Positions 33,513 through 42,418 of a stretch of 50,684 nucleotides of DNA are shown here, in pieces. Position 1 is the stretch's first letter, and each line of letters begins with the position of its first letter. The DNA is taken from NCBI RefSeq assembly GCF_012275535.1, contig NZ_JAAVTK010000024.1, positions 1 through 50,684 of the forward strand, written 5' to 3'. This stretch comes from Hymenobacter artigasi. GTDB taxonomy: Bacteria; Bacteroidota; Bacteroidia; Cytophagales; Hymenobacteraceae. Made by a program: the position numbers and the translations under genes. The notes below the pieces were generated by a model. That model was not told the origin of the DNA and made no database searches. It saw nothing but the letters and a program-made list of their open reading frames with translations.

Positions 33513-36500
33513 TTATTCTTGCGGCATCAGTTTCAGCAGCAGCCGGCCCAGGTCGGCTTCCTCGTAGGGTTTGGTAAGGCAGGCGTTCATGCCGGCGGCC
33601 AGGTAGCCCAAACGGTCGGCTTCGAAGGCGTTGGCGGTGAGGGCGATGATGGGCAGAAAGGCCCGGCGCGGGTCAGCATTGGCCCGGATGGCGGCGGTTA
33701 CTTCCACTCCGCTCAGGCCGGGCATGCGGATATCAAGCAGGGCGGCGTCGAACTCCTGCTGCTGGAGCTGCGCCAGCGCATCGAGGCCATTGCTGACGGC
33801 CACCACCTGCACGCCCCAGTTTTCGAGCACGATGATGGCGATTTGCTGATTAACGACATTGTCTTCGGCCAGCAGCACCCGCAGCCCGCGCAGGCGTTCG
33901 AAGCAGGTGCTAAGCGGGGGGACGAGCGGGGCCGCGCTGGCGGCCTCGGCGCGGGGCAGCCGCAGCTCGAACGAAAAGGTGGTGCCCCGGCCAGGCTCGC
34001 TGCGCAGCCCCAGGGTGCCGCCCATTTGCTCCACCAGCTGCTGGCTAATAGCCAGGCCCAGGCCCGTGCCCCCAAAGCGCCGGCTGGTCTCGGTGCTGGC
34101 CTGGGCGAAGGCTTCGAAAATGTGCCCCTGCTCCTCGGGCGCGATGCCGATGCCGGTGTCCTCCACCCAAAACCGGAGCACCAGCTCCCGGGGCGTATCC
34201 TGGAGCACGTCGGTCCCCAGCCGGACGCGGCCATGCCCGGTGAACTTGATGGCGTTCGAGAGCAGGTTGAGCAGGATTTGGTGCAGGCGATAGGCGTCGC
34301 CGGTCACGCGGGGCGCGGCCGTGCGCAGGGGCTCCACCACGAGTTGCAGGCCCTTTTGCGCCGCTAGGGCAGCCACGGCTTCCCCGGCTCCCTGCAGGGC
34401 CACGGCCAGGTCGAAGGGCGCGTGGTTGAGCTCCAGGTGCCGGGCGGTGATTTTGGCCATGTCCAGCACGTCGTTCACCAAGGCCAGCAGGTGCCGGCCG
34501 GCGTGCTGCATGGTGTTCAGGTATTCGCGCTGAGGCCCGTCGAGGGCCGTTTTTTGCAGTATCGCGGCCATGCCCAGGACGCCGTTGAGGGGCGTGCGGA
34601 TTTCGTGGCTCATGCGAGCCAGAAAGGCTTCTTTGGCCTGGGTATTTTCTTCGGCTTCCTGCTTAGCCTGCTGCAAAGCACGCTGGGCCAGCACGCCGGT
34701 CGTCACGTCGTAGCCCGAAGCCACCACGTAGGGCGGGTAGCCGTCTTCCGTGACCTGATAGGAATAGTACTGCAGGTAGCGCCGCTCGCCCCGGGTGGTT
34801 TGCACCCGAATCACGCGGTTCTGCAGGTGCGCCGCCAGGGTCCCATCGAGGTAGCCTTGCAGGCCGGCGTGGTGCTCCGGCGGTAGGGCCTCGCGCAGGT
34901 GGTGGCCCAGCAGCTGCGCGGCCGGCTGGCCCATGAGCGCCTCAATGGCCGGGTTCACGGAGAGCAGCCGGCCTTGCAGGTCGTGCGTACAAATGAGGGC
35001 CTGTGAGTAGTACACCAGGTCGTGGTACTGCTTCTCGCGGCGTTCCAGCGCCTGCCGCGTCCGCTTCACGGCCGTCACATCGGTGCTGATGGTGAGCACG
35101 TCCACCTGGCCATCGGCCCGCAGCAGCGGCCGCTTGTGCACCTGGTAGTGCAAGGTTTCGCCGGAGTCCATGGTGAAGGGCAGCTCCACTGTCAGGGCCA
35201 GCCGAGTGGCCAGCACCTGCTCGTTCAGGTACGTTAGCTGGTGCATCTCTTCCCGCACCAGCGGGTCGGCGGCCTCCCCCGTTTCCCAGTGCCGGCTATT
35301 GGCATTCAGGGCCCGATAGGCGCTGTTGGCAAAGGAAATGCTGCCATCGGTGGCCACCACGTAGAGCATATTGGGCAGGGCATCCACAATCTGGCGAACA
35401 AAGGCTTGCTGTACCTGCTGCATTTCCTGCACCTGCTGCTGCAGCTTTTCGGCCGTGTAGCGCGCCGTAATGTCGATGCCCGACCGCACCAGCAGGCGCA
35501 GCGCACCATTGGCCGCAAACACAGGGCGTAGGTGGCGCAGCATCAGCTGCGGGCGGTGGTTGAGGTCGGTGTGCATCTCCTCCCAAGTCACATCGGTGCG
35601 GGAGCGTACGGCCAGGGCAAAATACTGTTCCCGCTGCTCGGTCAGGCTGGCCAGCTCGTTGGGTTGGCTCAGCATGAAGTAGTCGGCGTTGGTGAGCCCG
35701 ATGATTTGCTGGCGCATGGCCGGGTCCGGAATGGAGGCCGGATTAACGAACAGGTAGTGGTGGCTGGCATCGAAAACGGCCACTTCCACGGGGAGCAGGT
35801 TGAGGATGGATTCGTAAAACTCCTGCTGCCGGGCCATTTTTTCCTCGGCCTGCTTGCGGTCCGTAATATCGATGCCCGAGCTAATGACCAGCAGCTCGCC
35901 GTCGGCCCCGCGCACGGGGCTGAAGTGCATCAGCATGTTCCTCATGTGCCCGTTAGGGTCCAGGCTCGCCTCCTCCCAGCTCACCGCCTGGTGGTCGCGT
36001 ACGGCCTCAGCAAAAGCCGCTGCCCGCTGCCGCCGAATGGTGACCGGGCGCTGCCGATGCGCGCCCGCCTCCTCGCTGGTCTTGCCCAGCATCCAGGCCC
36101 GGATGGCCGGATCGGGCTCTACCATAGGGTTCAGAAACAGGTAGCGGTGCCGGGCATCGAAGACGGCCACGGCCGTGGGCACCTGCTCCAGCACGCGGTC
36201 GTAGAACGCCCGCTGCACCCGCAGCTGCTCCTCGGCCTGCCGCCGCGCCGTGATGTTAGTCAGGTACAGCGTCACGCATTGCTGCCCGGGCACGGCCACG
36301 GCTGTACACAGGTAGTATTCGCCGGCCACGGCCAGCTCCTGCTGGTGCTGCTCGGGCGTGAGCAAGGCCGCTTGCACCAGCGCCAGCAGGCCTTGTTGCA
36401 AGTCTTCCGGCGCAGCGGCGGCCAAGGCTTGCAGCAGCGGCGCGGCCGCCGGATTGGTATAGAGCACGTCGCCCGTGGCCGACAGGCGCAGAGTGGGGTT

Positions 36501-37067
36501 GGGATTTTGCTCCGGAATGTAGGACAGCATGTTGAGCTGCGCCTCCCGCTGGTGGCGCTCGGTCACGTCGCGGTAGCAAATCAGGCGGCCGGCCTGCATC
36601 GAATCCAGCACCAGGTAGTCCAACTCGAGCGTTCGCCCGTCGGCCAGCACAAATTCTTCCCGAAGCACTGTTTCGCCCGCCTGATGCAGCTCCTGCGCCC
36701 GCGCCGCAAAGGCGGCGGGGGCCCGGCATAAGTTATCGATGGCAATTGACGCGAACGAGATGGCCGGTCCTCCGTCCGTCGGCCCGACCACCGGCGACAG
36801 CCCGAACAGCTCCCAAAAGTGCTGATTGACGAATTGAATCTGGCCTTCCTGGTCCACCAGCACCAGGCCTGCTTGCAGGTTCTGCACGAAGGAGGTGAGC
36901 TGGGCATGATAGCGCTGGGCGCTACTGGCGGTGGTGGCGAGTTCTTGCCTGAGGGCAGCAATGTGGGCCCGGGCCTCGGCCAGAGAGGCTTCGGCCTGCT
37001 CGCGCCGGGTTTGCTCGGCGGCCATCTGAACCGCAGGGTCGGCGTCAGAAAAGAATGAATGGGGCAT
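33513..37067 (-). CDS. Hybrid histidine kinase with multiple PAS domains and REC
   Basis: A protein of 1184 residues with no membrane segment, hence a cytoplasmic sensor. A coiled-coil N-terminus (residues 10-55) leads into five or six PAS/PAC repeats (about 55-800). The first contains 'LVLVDQEGQIQFVNQHFWEL', and the third and fourth are near-duplicates with 'AVFDARHRYLFLNPMVEPDP' and 'AVFDASHHYLFVNPASIPDP'. Then come HisKA with 'MSHEIRTPLNGVLGMA' (phospho-acceptor His821), HATPase_c ('HQILLNLLSNAIKF', 'VEDTGIGIAPEE', 'GGTGLGLAISQQLVEQMGG') and a receiver domain with 'VLLAEDNVVNQQIA', phospho-acceptor Asp1112 in 'LLDIRMPGLSG', 'ALTANAF' and 'LTKPY'. The signal is unknown. No response regulator with a DNA-binding domain is adjacent, so output may go through a phosphorelay elsewhere. 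Confidence 0.95.
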   Translation of the reverse strand: MPHSFFSDADPAVQMAAEQTRREQAEASLAEARAHIAALRQELATTASSAQRYHAQLTSFVQNLQAGLVLVDQEGQIQFVNQHFWELFGLSPVVGPTDGGPAISFASIAIDNLCRAPAAFAARAQELHQAGETVLREEFVLADGRTLELDYLVLDSMQAGRLICYRDVTERHQREAQLNMLSYIPEQNPNPTLRLSATGDVLYTNPAAAPLLQALAAAAPEDLQQGLLALVQAALLTPEQHQQELAVAGEYYLCTAVAVPGQQCVTLYLTNITARRQAEEQLRVQRAFYDRVLEQVPTAVAVFDARHRYLFLNPMVEPDPAIRAWMLGKTSEEAGAHRQRPVTIRRQRAAAFAEAVRDHQAVSWEEASLDPNGHMRNMLMHFSPVRGADGELLVISSGIDITDRKQAEEKMARQQEFYESILNLLPVEVAVFDASHHYLFVNPASIPDPAMRQQIIGLTNADYFMLSQPNELASLTEQREQYFALAVRSRTDVTWEEMHTDLNHRPQLMLRHLRPVFAANGALRLLVRSGIDITARYTAEKLQQQVQEMQQVQQAFVRQIVDALPNMLYVVATDGSISFANSAYRALNANSRHWETGEAADPLVREEMHQLTYLNEQVLATRLALTVELPFTMDSGETLHYQVHKRPLLRADGQVDVLTISTDVTAVKRTRQALERREKQYHDLVYYSQALICTHDLQGRLLSVNPAIEALMGQPAAQLLGHHLREALPPEHHAGLQGYLDGTLAAHLQNRVIRVQTTRGERRYLQYYSYQVTEDGYPPYVVASGYDVTTGVLAQRALQQAKQEAEENTQAKEAFLARMSHEIRTPLNGVLGMAAILQKTALDGPQREYLNTMQHAGRHLLALVNDVLDMAKITARHLELNHAPFDLAVALQGAGEAVAALAAQKGLQLVVEPLRTAAPRVTGDAYRLHQILLNLLSNAIKFTGHGRVRLGTDVLQDTPRELVLRFWVEDTGIGIAPEEQGHIFEAFAQASTETSRRFGGTGLGLAISQQLVEQMGGTLGLRSEPGRGTTFSFELRLPRAEAASAAPLVPPLSTCFERLRGLRVLLAEDNVVNQQIAIIVLENWGVQVVAVSNGLDALAQLQQQEFDAALLDIRMPGLSGVEVTAAIRANADPRRAFLPIIALTANAFEADRLGYLAAGMNACLTKPYEEADLGRLLLKLMPQE

Positions 37068-37130
37068 AGCCAGAGCGCGAGATAAGCTGGGGAGTGGAAT
37101 ACCCAGCGTCAGGAATATAAAATATTGACA

Positions 37131-37165
37131 CCACTAGCAGCCACCACTAGCAGCCACCACTAGCC
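37131..37165. repeat. Tandem 13-bp repeat
   Basis: CCACTAGCAGCCA occurs twice perfectly (37131-37143, 37144-37156), with a third copy cut after nine bases. It lies 64 bases upstream of the kinase start, in its leader or promoter region. Confidence 0.8.
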
Positions 37166-37567
37166 GGCCCACTCAAGGGCTAATAAGACAGGTCGACGAA
37201 TTGAATGACGTCAACCGTACCAATGCATATAAACAAGTAAATCAACGATTTCAATTGGGTGCTATACGGACACGGCATAGTCGCGACTATCTTTTGGGAC
37301 GGCTGCCAGCAAACTATGCAACCTTTTTTGACGGTAGTCATCGCTTTAAGCCCTGCGTTGCTCCAATCGGCGGTATTTCTTTTTTCCTAGCCAGTGTCCG
37401 GCCGTTCCGCAGACAGGGGAACGGCCGGCAAGCCCACAGCTTTCTTCAGCTGAGGTGGTCTAACCAAGCCGGACAGTAGTGGGACATTGTTTAAAAATGT
37501 CCGGTTCAGGAAAAGGGTGCAACGAGCAAAAGGAGCATTACTTGTAATGCCACTTATCTCTTGCCCT
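37166..37567. other. Intergenic with GC-rich hairpin
   Basis: No supported gene. A perfect 11-bp stem CCGGCCGTTCC / GGAACGGCCGG spans 37398-37428 with a 9-base loop; it could be a terminator for an unseen transcript or a mobile-element remnant. Confidence 0.4.
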
Positions 37568-37952
37568 ATGGCTCTACGCATCTTTCTACTCACGTGGCTC
37601 TTACCGCTGGCCTCTCCAAATCGGCAAACTTGTCCCGATAAGCACCCTTCCAACCAAACAAGCCACCCCGTTACTGAAACCAACCATTGAGCAGGCGCTA
37701 ACTGGCACGGTTAGGGTTCGCATTATGGAACTGGCCGCCCCAACTTATCTCTACCGGCACTTGCGCGATTCCAACAGTCGGCCCGCCGCATGGGAACTCA
37801 AGAGGGGGCACTTTGTCATTATTCGGAAGGATTACCCCCGCTGGCTGGCTGTTCAGCGCGCCGCAGGCCCCACCCGATTTTCGGGCGACACCATTACTCA
37901 CTATATTCCCAAAACTGCAGCGGTGGGCTCGAAAACCTACATTGTTTTATAA
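37568..37952 (+). pseudogene. Small secreted protein, frameshifted
   Basis: One frame gives a signal-like start MALRIFLLTWLLPLASPNRQ and runs on to 'SNQTSHPVTETNH' and a stop. A +1-related frame supplies a plausible continuation, 'LKPTIEQALTGTVRVRIMEL', 'TYLYRHLRDSNSRPAAWELK', 'GHFVIIRKDYPRWLAVQRAA' and 'YIPKTAAVGSKTYIVL'. The latter has the short strand pattern of an SH3-like domain. A single-base change near 37660-37690 would join them. The second part could alternatively start at ATG 37725 (75 residues). Confidence 0.4.
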
Positions 37953-38517
37953 CTACTGAGCACGTAATTATTCAGCAAAAGGGTCGTTTTTCTGAATAAC
38001 AGGTGTTTGTGAGCACACGGTGAATGTGCCCGAGCAGTATTTGGCAAGTGCGGAATTCATTGGCAGATTACGCCGTCATAACCAACTGATTTAAAGCACA
38101 AAAAAGCATAACTATCGCATCCTGCTAATACTTTTTTATGCCCACAGTTCGCTAACATCTGCAGATTCTTAGAGGTACTTAAGAAACAGTGAGGTTTTGT
38201 GCTTAACCCGCTAATCAATTTGGCATTAACTAACTTTTTTCGAACATTTTGTACTAAATAAAGCGGTCTGAATCGTTTCTGCTAACAGCAGGATTTGCAT
38301 CGATAGAGAGTGGCATTTACTATGACCATTGCGCCGAATTTAGTTGTTGCTACATTTAGCGCAAATGTGTTCCGAGTAAACCATAAATCCACTGACGGAT
38401 TTCTTCTGAATTCAGCCCACTGCCCAGTAGGCAAGCTGTGCTCTGATAAATACCCGGCCGTTTGCTTATTTATGCGTTGGCGCTGGAAACCTATCCAGCA
38501 CCGAAATCCCTGCCCTT
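37953..38517. other. AT-rich intergenic region
   Basis: AT-rich sequence with no supported gene or strong hairpin. It probably carries the promoter for the acetyltransferase at 38518. Confidence 0.35.
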
Positions 38518-39048
38518 ATGCCATTCAACACACAACCCACGTTGGAAAACCAACAAATCTGGCTGCTACCGTTGGAAGCAACTGACTTTGCCGGCTTGTA
38601 TGCCGCCGCCTCCGACCCAAAAGTCTGGGAGCAGCACCCCAATAAAGACCGATGGAAGCCCGAGGCATTTGGGACCTACTTTGAGGGGGCCATGGCGCAA
38701 AAGGCCCTCAAGATTGTGGATAAGGCCACGAACAGCATCGCGGGCAGCACTCGTTTCTACGGCTATGACGCGCAGGATGACAGCATCCTGATTGGCTACA
38801 CGTTCTATGCCACGCGGTATTGGGGTAAAGGATTCAATTTAGGGGTGAAGGCGCTGATGCTGGATTACGTGTTCCAATTCGTATCCAGGGTCTACTTTCA
38901 TATTGGTGCGGATAATATGCGGTCGCAAATAGCCATTGGCCGCCTGGGGGCGGAGAAAATTGCGGAGGAAGAAATAGCCTATTTTGGCGAAGCTCCGAAG
39001 TTGAATTTTGTGTATCGGCTGGAGAAGAAAGCCTGGCTAAACCGCTAA
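38518..39048 (+). CDS. GNAT-family N-acetyltransferase (RimJ/RimL-like)
   Basis: A protein of 176 residues. It begins with the usual strand-helix 'IWLLPLEATDFAGLYAAASD', then 'IAGSTRFYGYDAQDDSILIG', the motif A region 'YTFYATRYWGKGFNLGVKAL' (acetyl-CoA pyrophosphate loop, here WGKGFN in place of Q/RxxGxG/A), and 'VYFHIGADNMRSQIAIGRLG', which matches the '.V.. N..S..a..klGF' signature of RimJ/RimL-like enzymes. Acceptor substrate unknown. Alone on the plus strand. Confidence 0.85.
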   Translation: MPFNTQPTLENQQIWLLPLEATDFAGLYAAASDPKVWEQHPNKDRWKPEAFGTYFEGAMAQKALKIVDKATNSIAGSTRFYGYDAQDDSILIGYTFYATRYWGKGFNLGVKALMLDYVFQFVSRVYFHIGADNMRSQIAIGRLGAEKIAEEEIAYFGEAPKLNFVYRLEKKAWLNR

Positions 39049-39298
39049 GTGGAGGCATTTATAAAGCGGTGCTCGCAGCAGAAGCCCTGCTTAACTGGAC
39101 AGCGAGTAGCCAACAATTAGTATACATCGCGTTTTTTAGGCTGAATAAGGGTCTGGCAACCCTCCCATTCAATCCTGAGACATACACCACGGCGACTTTA
39201 CAATGCTATTAGGCACGTTAATCACCTAATAACAAGCCAAGTAACCAGATTCCGGCTCCGTAAACGAGAAGAATCCCCCCTCGCATCACTCAAACCCC

Positions 39299-41011
39299 TT
39301 AATCCACCAGCAGACGGCGTGTAACCGTTGTGGCCCCGGCCTGCACTTGCAGCACGTACAGGCCCGGAACGAGGTGCCGCAGGTCCAGTTCCTGGTGCAG
39401 GCCTGTGGCGGGCACCATTGCCTCCACGGTAGATACCAGTCGGCCCAAGGCGTCGCACAGGCGCAGGCGCACGGTACCTATGCCCGAGCCGGGCGGTACC
39501 CGCACGGTGGCCCGCGCATGGGCTGGGCTGGGAAACACCTCCACCTGTTCAGCCAGCAGCCCGGGCACCGTTGCCAGGGGCGCGCTGACCCCGAAACCGG
39601 TGGCCGGGCTGGTGCCGTGCGACGTCACGACTGCCAGTAGGTAGGGGCCTGCGACCAAGCCAGCCGGCACCACCAGCCCGATGGTGTTGGGCGTGGCCGT
39701 GTAATTAGTGCTGGTGAAGCTGGTAGCGGGCACGGTGGTCACAACCTGGGTATTACTGCTGAATGTAACCGCCGTGGCACCAGCCAGTCGGTTACCGGTG
39801 AGGGTGATGGACGTGCCCGCGCCACCGCTCACGGGGCCGGTTAGGTTTAGCACGGGGGCCTGGCTGAGGAATACACCCGCGGTGCCAGCGTTGAAGTTTG
39901 CCGACACCAGGTCGGGGGCCCCATCACCGTTTACGTCGCCGATGGCTACGCTGATGGGGCTGCTACCGGGGCCGGTGGCGTAGTTGGTGACCGGCCCAAA
40001 CAAGCCTGCCCCAGTCCCCAGCAGCACCGACAGCTGGTCGCTGCCGAACCCGGCGGTCACCACGTCGGCAAGGCCGTCGTTGTTGACATCGCCCACGGCC
40101 ATACCCACCGGCGCCGCACCGACGGGATAAGTGGTAACCGGCCCGAACTGCCCCCCGGAATTCAGGCGCACCCCCACGCTCCCGGCGTGGTTGGCCGTGA
40201 GCAGGTCGGGCTGGCCATCGCCATTCACGTCGGCCACGGCTACTCCCAGCGGCCCGGTCCCGACGCCCATACCATAGCTCGTGGGGCTCCCAAACAGGCC
40301 ATTGCCCAAGTTGAGGAGGACCTGCACGGCGTCGGTGCCGAGGCTGGCCACGGCCAGGTCGGGCCGGCCATCGCCGTTCACGTCGCCCAGTGCTACGGCT
40401 TCGGGCTGGCTGCCGGCGGCGAGGGGGTAGGTGAGGGCCGGCGCAAACGAGCCATTTACGCGGCCCAGCAACACGGCGGCCTGCTCGTCGTGGCTGTTGC
40501 CCGTGCTGGCCCCGGCGACGGCCACCACATCGGGCTGGCCGTCGCCGTTCACATCGCCCAGCGCCAACGCGCCCGGGTTGCTGGTCATGCGCAGCGAAAA
40601 CTGATAGCCGGGCGGAATGAGCATCCCGGCAGCGGTACCAATCAACACGCCGCCCGAGCCGGCACCGGCGACTACCACATCGGGCCGCCCGTCGCGGTTG
40701 AAGTCGCCCACTTTCAGGGCCACCGCCCCGGCGCCGGCCGCTGGCAGCACTTGTAGCTGGCCCAGGGTGCCATTGTTTTGCCCATAGAGCAGGCTCAGCG
40801 ATTGGCTGGGGTCGTTGGCCGTGAGGAGGTCGAGGCGGCCGTCGCCGTTGAAATCAGCCAAGACTACCCCGAGTGGCGCGACGTTGCTGCCGACGCTATA
40901 CGGAATCATGGCCCCAAAATTCTGTGCCCGCGCAGGCAGTACGGCTCCGAGCAGCCCAACTGCTGCCACCAGCCGTGCGGCTGGCACCCAAAAATGTAAT
41001 GGTCGTTTCAT
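39299..41011 (-). CDS. FG-GAP repeat T9SS-sorted surface protein
   Basis: A protein of 570 residues from ATG 41009-41011 (MKRPLHFWVPAARLVAAVGL, signal peptide ending LPARAQ); upstream reading is rejected because it would bury this signal. Seven FG-GAP/VCBS repeats with 'DFNGDGRLDLL' and 'GDVNGDGQPDV' calcium-loop motifs make a likely beta-propeller (about 30-400). An IPT/TIG domain follows ('GPVSGGAGTSITLTGNRLAG'), then a T9SS type A sorting domain ('VEVFPSPAHARATVRVP' to 'GLYVLQVQAGATTVTRRLLV'). It is a smaller relative of the giant protein at 6597-12656, exported and cell-surface attached. Function beyond adhesion-like architecture is unknown. Confidence 0.9.
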   Translation of the reverse strand: MKRPLHFWVPAARLVAAVGLLGAVLPARAQNFGAMIPYSVGSNVAPLGVVLADFNGDGRLDLLTANDPSQSLSLLYGQNNGTLGQLQVLPAAGAGAVALKVGDFNRDGRPDVVVAGAGSGGVLIGTAAGMLIPPGYQFSLRMTSNPGALALGDVNGDGQPDVVAVAGASTGNSHDEQAAVLLGRVNGSFAPALTYPLAAGSQPEAVALGDVNGDGRPDLAVASLGTDAVQVLLNLGNGLFGSPTSYGMGVGTGPLGVAVADVNGDGQPDLLTANHAGSVGVRLNSGGQFGPVTTYPVGAAPVGMAVGDVNNDGLADVVTAGFGSDQLSVLLGTGAGLFGPVTNYATGPGSSPISVAIGDVNGDGAPDLVSANFNAGTAGVFLSQAPVLNLTGPVSGGAGTSITLTGNRLAGATAVTFSSNTQVVTTVPATSFTSTNYTATPNTIGLVVPAGLVAGPYLLAVVTSHGTSPATGFGVSAPLATVPGLLAEQVEVFPSPAHARATVRVPPGSGIGTVRLRLCDALGRLVSTVEAMVPATGLHQELDLRHLVPGLYVLQVQAGATTVTRRLLVD

Positions 41012-41226
41012 CGGCAGCAAGATAAGCTGCTGCCTCGCCCCAATCCGTACAACGACTCCCGGGGACAAATCACCTGGCAGACTCGTTAGCTGCCCTTCAA
41101 CGCTGCGGGCTGAAGGACGCACCCTGTCAAATCTAATTCAACAAACTTACTTCTATCGACTGTTATTCAGTCAGTTATATTGTATTCGGTTTGAGCAAGC
41201 AAAGCCGTATTAAGCACTGAAACCAC

Positions 41227-41269
41227 GAAGCACGTCCTGCCAAGCCAGCGGCTTGACCGGACGTGCTTC
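41227..41269. terminator. Hairpin terminator
   Basis: Outer stem GAAGCACGTCC / GGACGTGCTTC with an inner CAAGCC / GGCTTG hairpin. It lies 14 bases beyond the stop of the minus-strand gene at 41284-42063. Confidence 0.7.
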
Positions 41270-41283
41270 ATGGTTTTGTTACG

Positions 41284-42063
41284 TTACTGAGCGGCCGGAT
41301 ACCAGTTGCGCAGCCGGACGTCAATCTTCTTATTGGCCGTGTTCACGGTTTTTTTGAAGGCTGCTACATCGCTCAGGCCGTTCTGGCCCCGGTAGTGATA
41401 GGGGTACACAATGCCTGGTTTAAAGGCCAATACCCCCTGCGCGGCCTGATTTACGTCCATGGTGTAGGGCAGGTTCATGCACACGAAAGCAACGTCGATG
41501 CCCTTGAGGGCGCGCATTTCGGCAATGTCTTCGGTGTCGCCGGAAAGGTAAACGTTTTTACCGCCCAGGGTTAGCACGTAGCCATTGCCCCGGCCTTTGG
41601 GGTGCATGGCGTCGGCCGCTTCGGGCAGGTTGTACATCGGAACGGCCGCGACCTTCAGGCCCAGCGTGTCGAGCTGCTGGCCGTTGCTCAGGATGCGTAC
41701 CTGTGCTTTGTACTGCGCCGGCAGCATATCGGCCACCGCCTGGGGCACCACCATCAGGGCCTTGCCCACGGAGAGGCCCGCCAGCGTTTTGGGGTCCAGG
41801 TGGTCGCCGTGAATGTCGGTGATGAGAATGACATCGGGCGCGGCCAGGCCGGCATAGGCCGCGGCCCCGCCGTAGGGGTCTACGTAAATGGTCTTGCCGC
41901 CCCACGTAAATACCACGCTGCCGTGCGTGATGGGCTGCACCGTGAGGGGGCCTTTTTTAGTGGCAATCTCGTCGGCAGCCGCGCGTGGCGTGGGGGCAGT
42001 TTGGGCCTGCGCCTGAACCGCAAATGACGCCAGGGCAGCCGCAAGGATTAGGGTGGATTTCAT
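41284..42063 (-). CDS. Secreted metallo-beta-lactamase-fold hydrolase
   Basis: A protein of 259 residues with signal peptide MKSTLILAAALASFAVQAQA-Q. The fold is shown by 'GKTIYVDPYGGAAAYAGLAA', the metal motif 'ILITDIHGDHLDPKTL' (HxDH as HGDHLD), 'VYLSGDTEDIAEMRAL' (bridging Asp) and a C-terminal 'GIVYPYHYRGQNG' histidine. This arrangement matches the UPF0173-like branch (L-ascorbate lactonase UlaG relatives), not antibiotic-degrading lactamases. Likely periplasmic; substrate unknown. It is divergent from the transporter block to the right. Confidence 0.85.
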   Translation of the reverse strand: MKSTLILAAALASFAVQAQAQTAPTPRAAADEIATKKGPLTVQPITHGSVVFTWGGKTIYVDPYGGAAAYAGLAAPDVILITDIHGDHLDPKTLAGLSVGKALMVVPQAVADMLPAQYKAQVRILSNGQQLDTLGLKVAAVPMYNLPEAADAMHPKGRGNGYVLTLGGKNVYLSGDTEDIAEMRALKGIDVAFVCMNLPYTMDVNQAAQGVLAFKPGIVYPYHYRGQNGLSDVAAFKKTVNTANKKIDVRLRNWYPAAQ

Positions 42064-42418
42064 TTTTTTGCTGTGTTTTTAATAAGATAAATTGCCGTTT
42101 GTTTCCAGCAGACGGGCCCCGTGGGAGCTGGCGCTACCGAAAACCGGCAGCATAACCTGGTCACCCCGCACAAGTTCAGTACCTACTAAAAATGCCTGCA
42201 CTTGCCCGCCGAAGCAGCTGCCAGCCCTGTTTTTGACTAACCCCGCTTGGTACAGACAGCTACCCCGCAAATCCATTGGCCCGCCGTCGGGTCAGTCACG
42301 CTTCGTCGCCGAAGGCGCGTATTTCCTGCCCGGCAAGCGCAGAAACGCCGTAGAGGAAGTGTAGCTGGCTGCTTTGCTGCTGCTCATGCGTGAATCATGG
42401 ATTCCTAACCGCCACCCT
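42064..42418. other. Divergent intergenic region
   Basis: No gene supported. A TTTTTAATAAGATAAATTGCC stretch (split over 42075-42095) upstream of the minus-strand hydrolase is AT-rich and promoter-like; the remainder is GC-rich without features. Confidence 0.3.

Noticed and set aside
35532..36731. Plus-strand 399-codon frame in the histidine kinase
   Set aside because: Antisense shadow of the PAS-repeat region; no domain recognised.
37131..37165. CRISPR-like array
   Set aside because: The 13-bp units are directly adjacent without unique spacers, so this is a simple tandem repeat.
37201..37479. 92-codon plus-strand frame as a gene
   Set aside because: No family, signal or ribosome-site evidence; it spans a GC-rich hairpin.
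41284..42063. Antibiotic-type metallo-beta-lactamase
   Set aside because: The HGDHLD motif and overall layout fit the UlaG/UPF0173-like branch, not B1-B3 beta-lactamases.
42092..42364. 90-codon plus-strand frame between the hydrolase and MFS genes
   Set aside because: No recognisable domain or start context; lies in a divergent promoter region.
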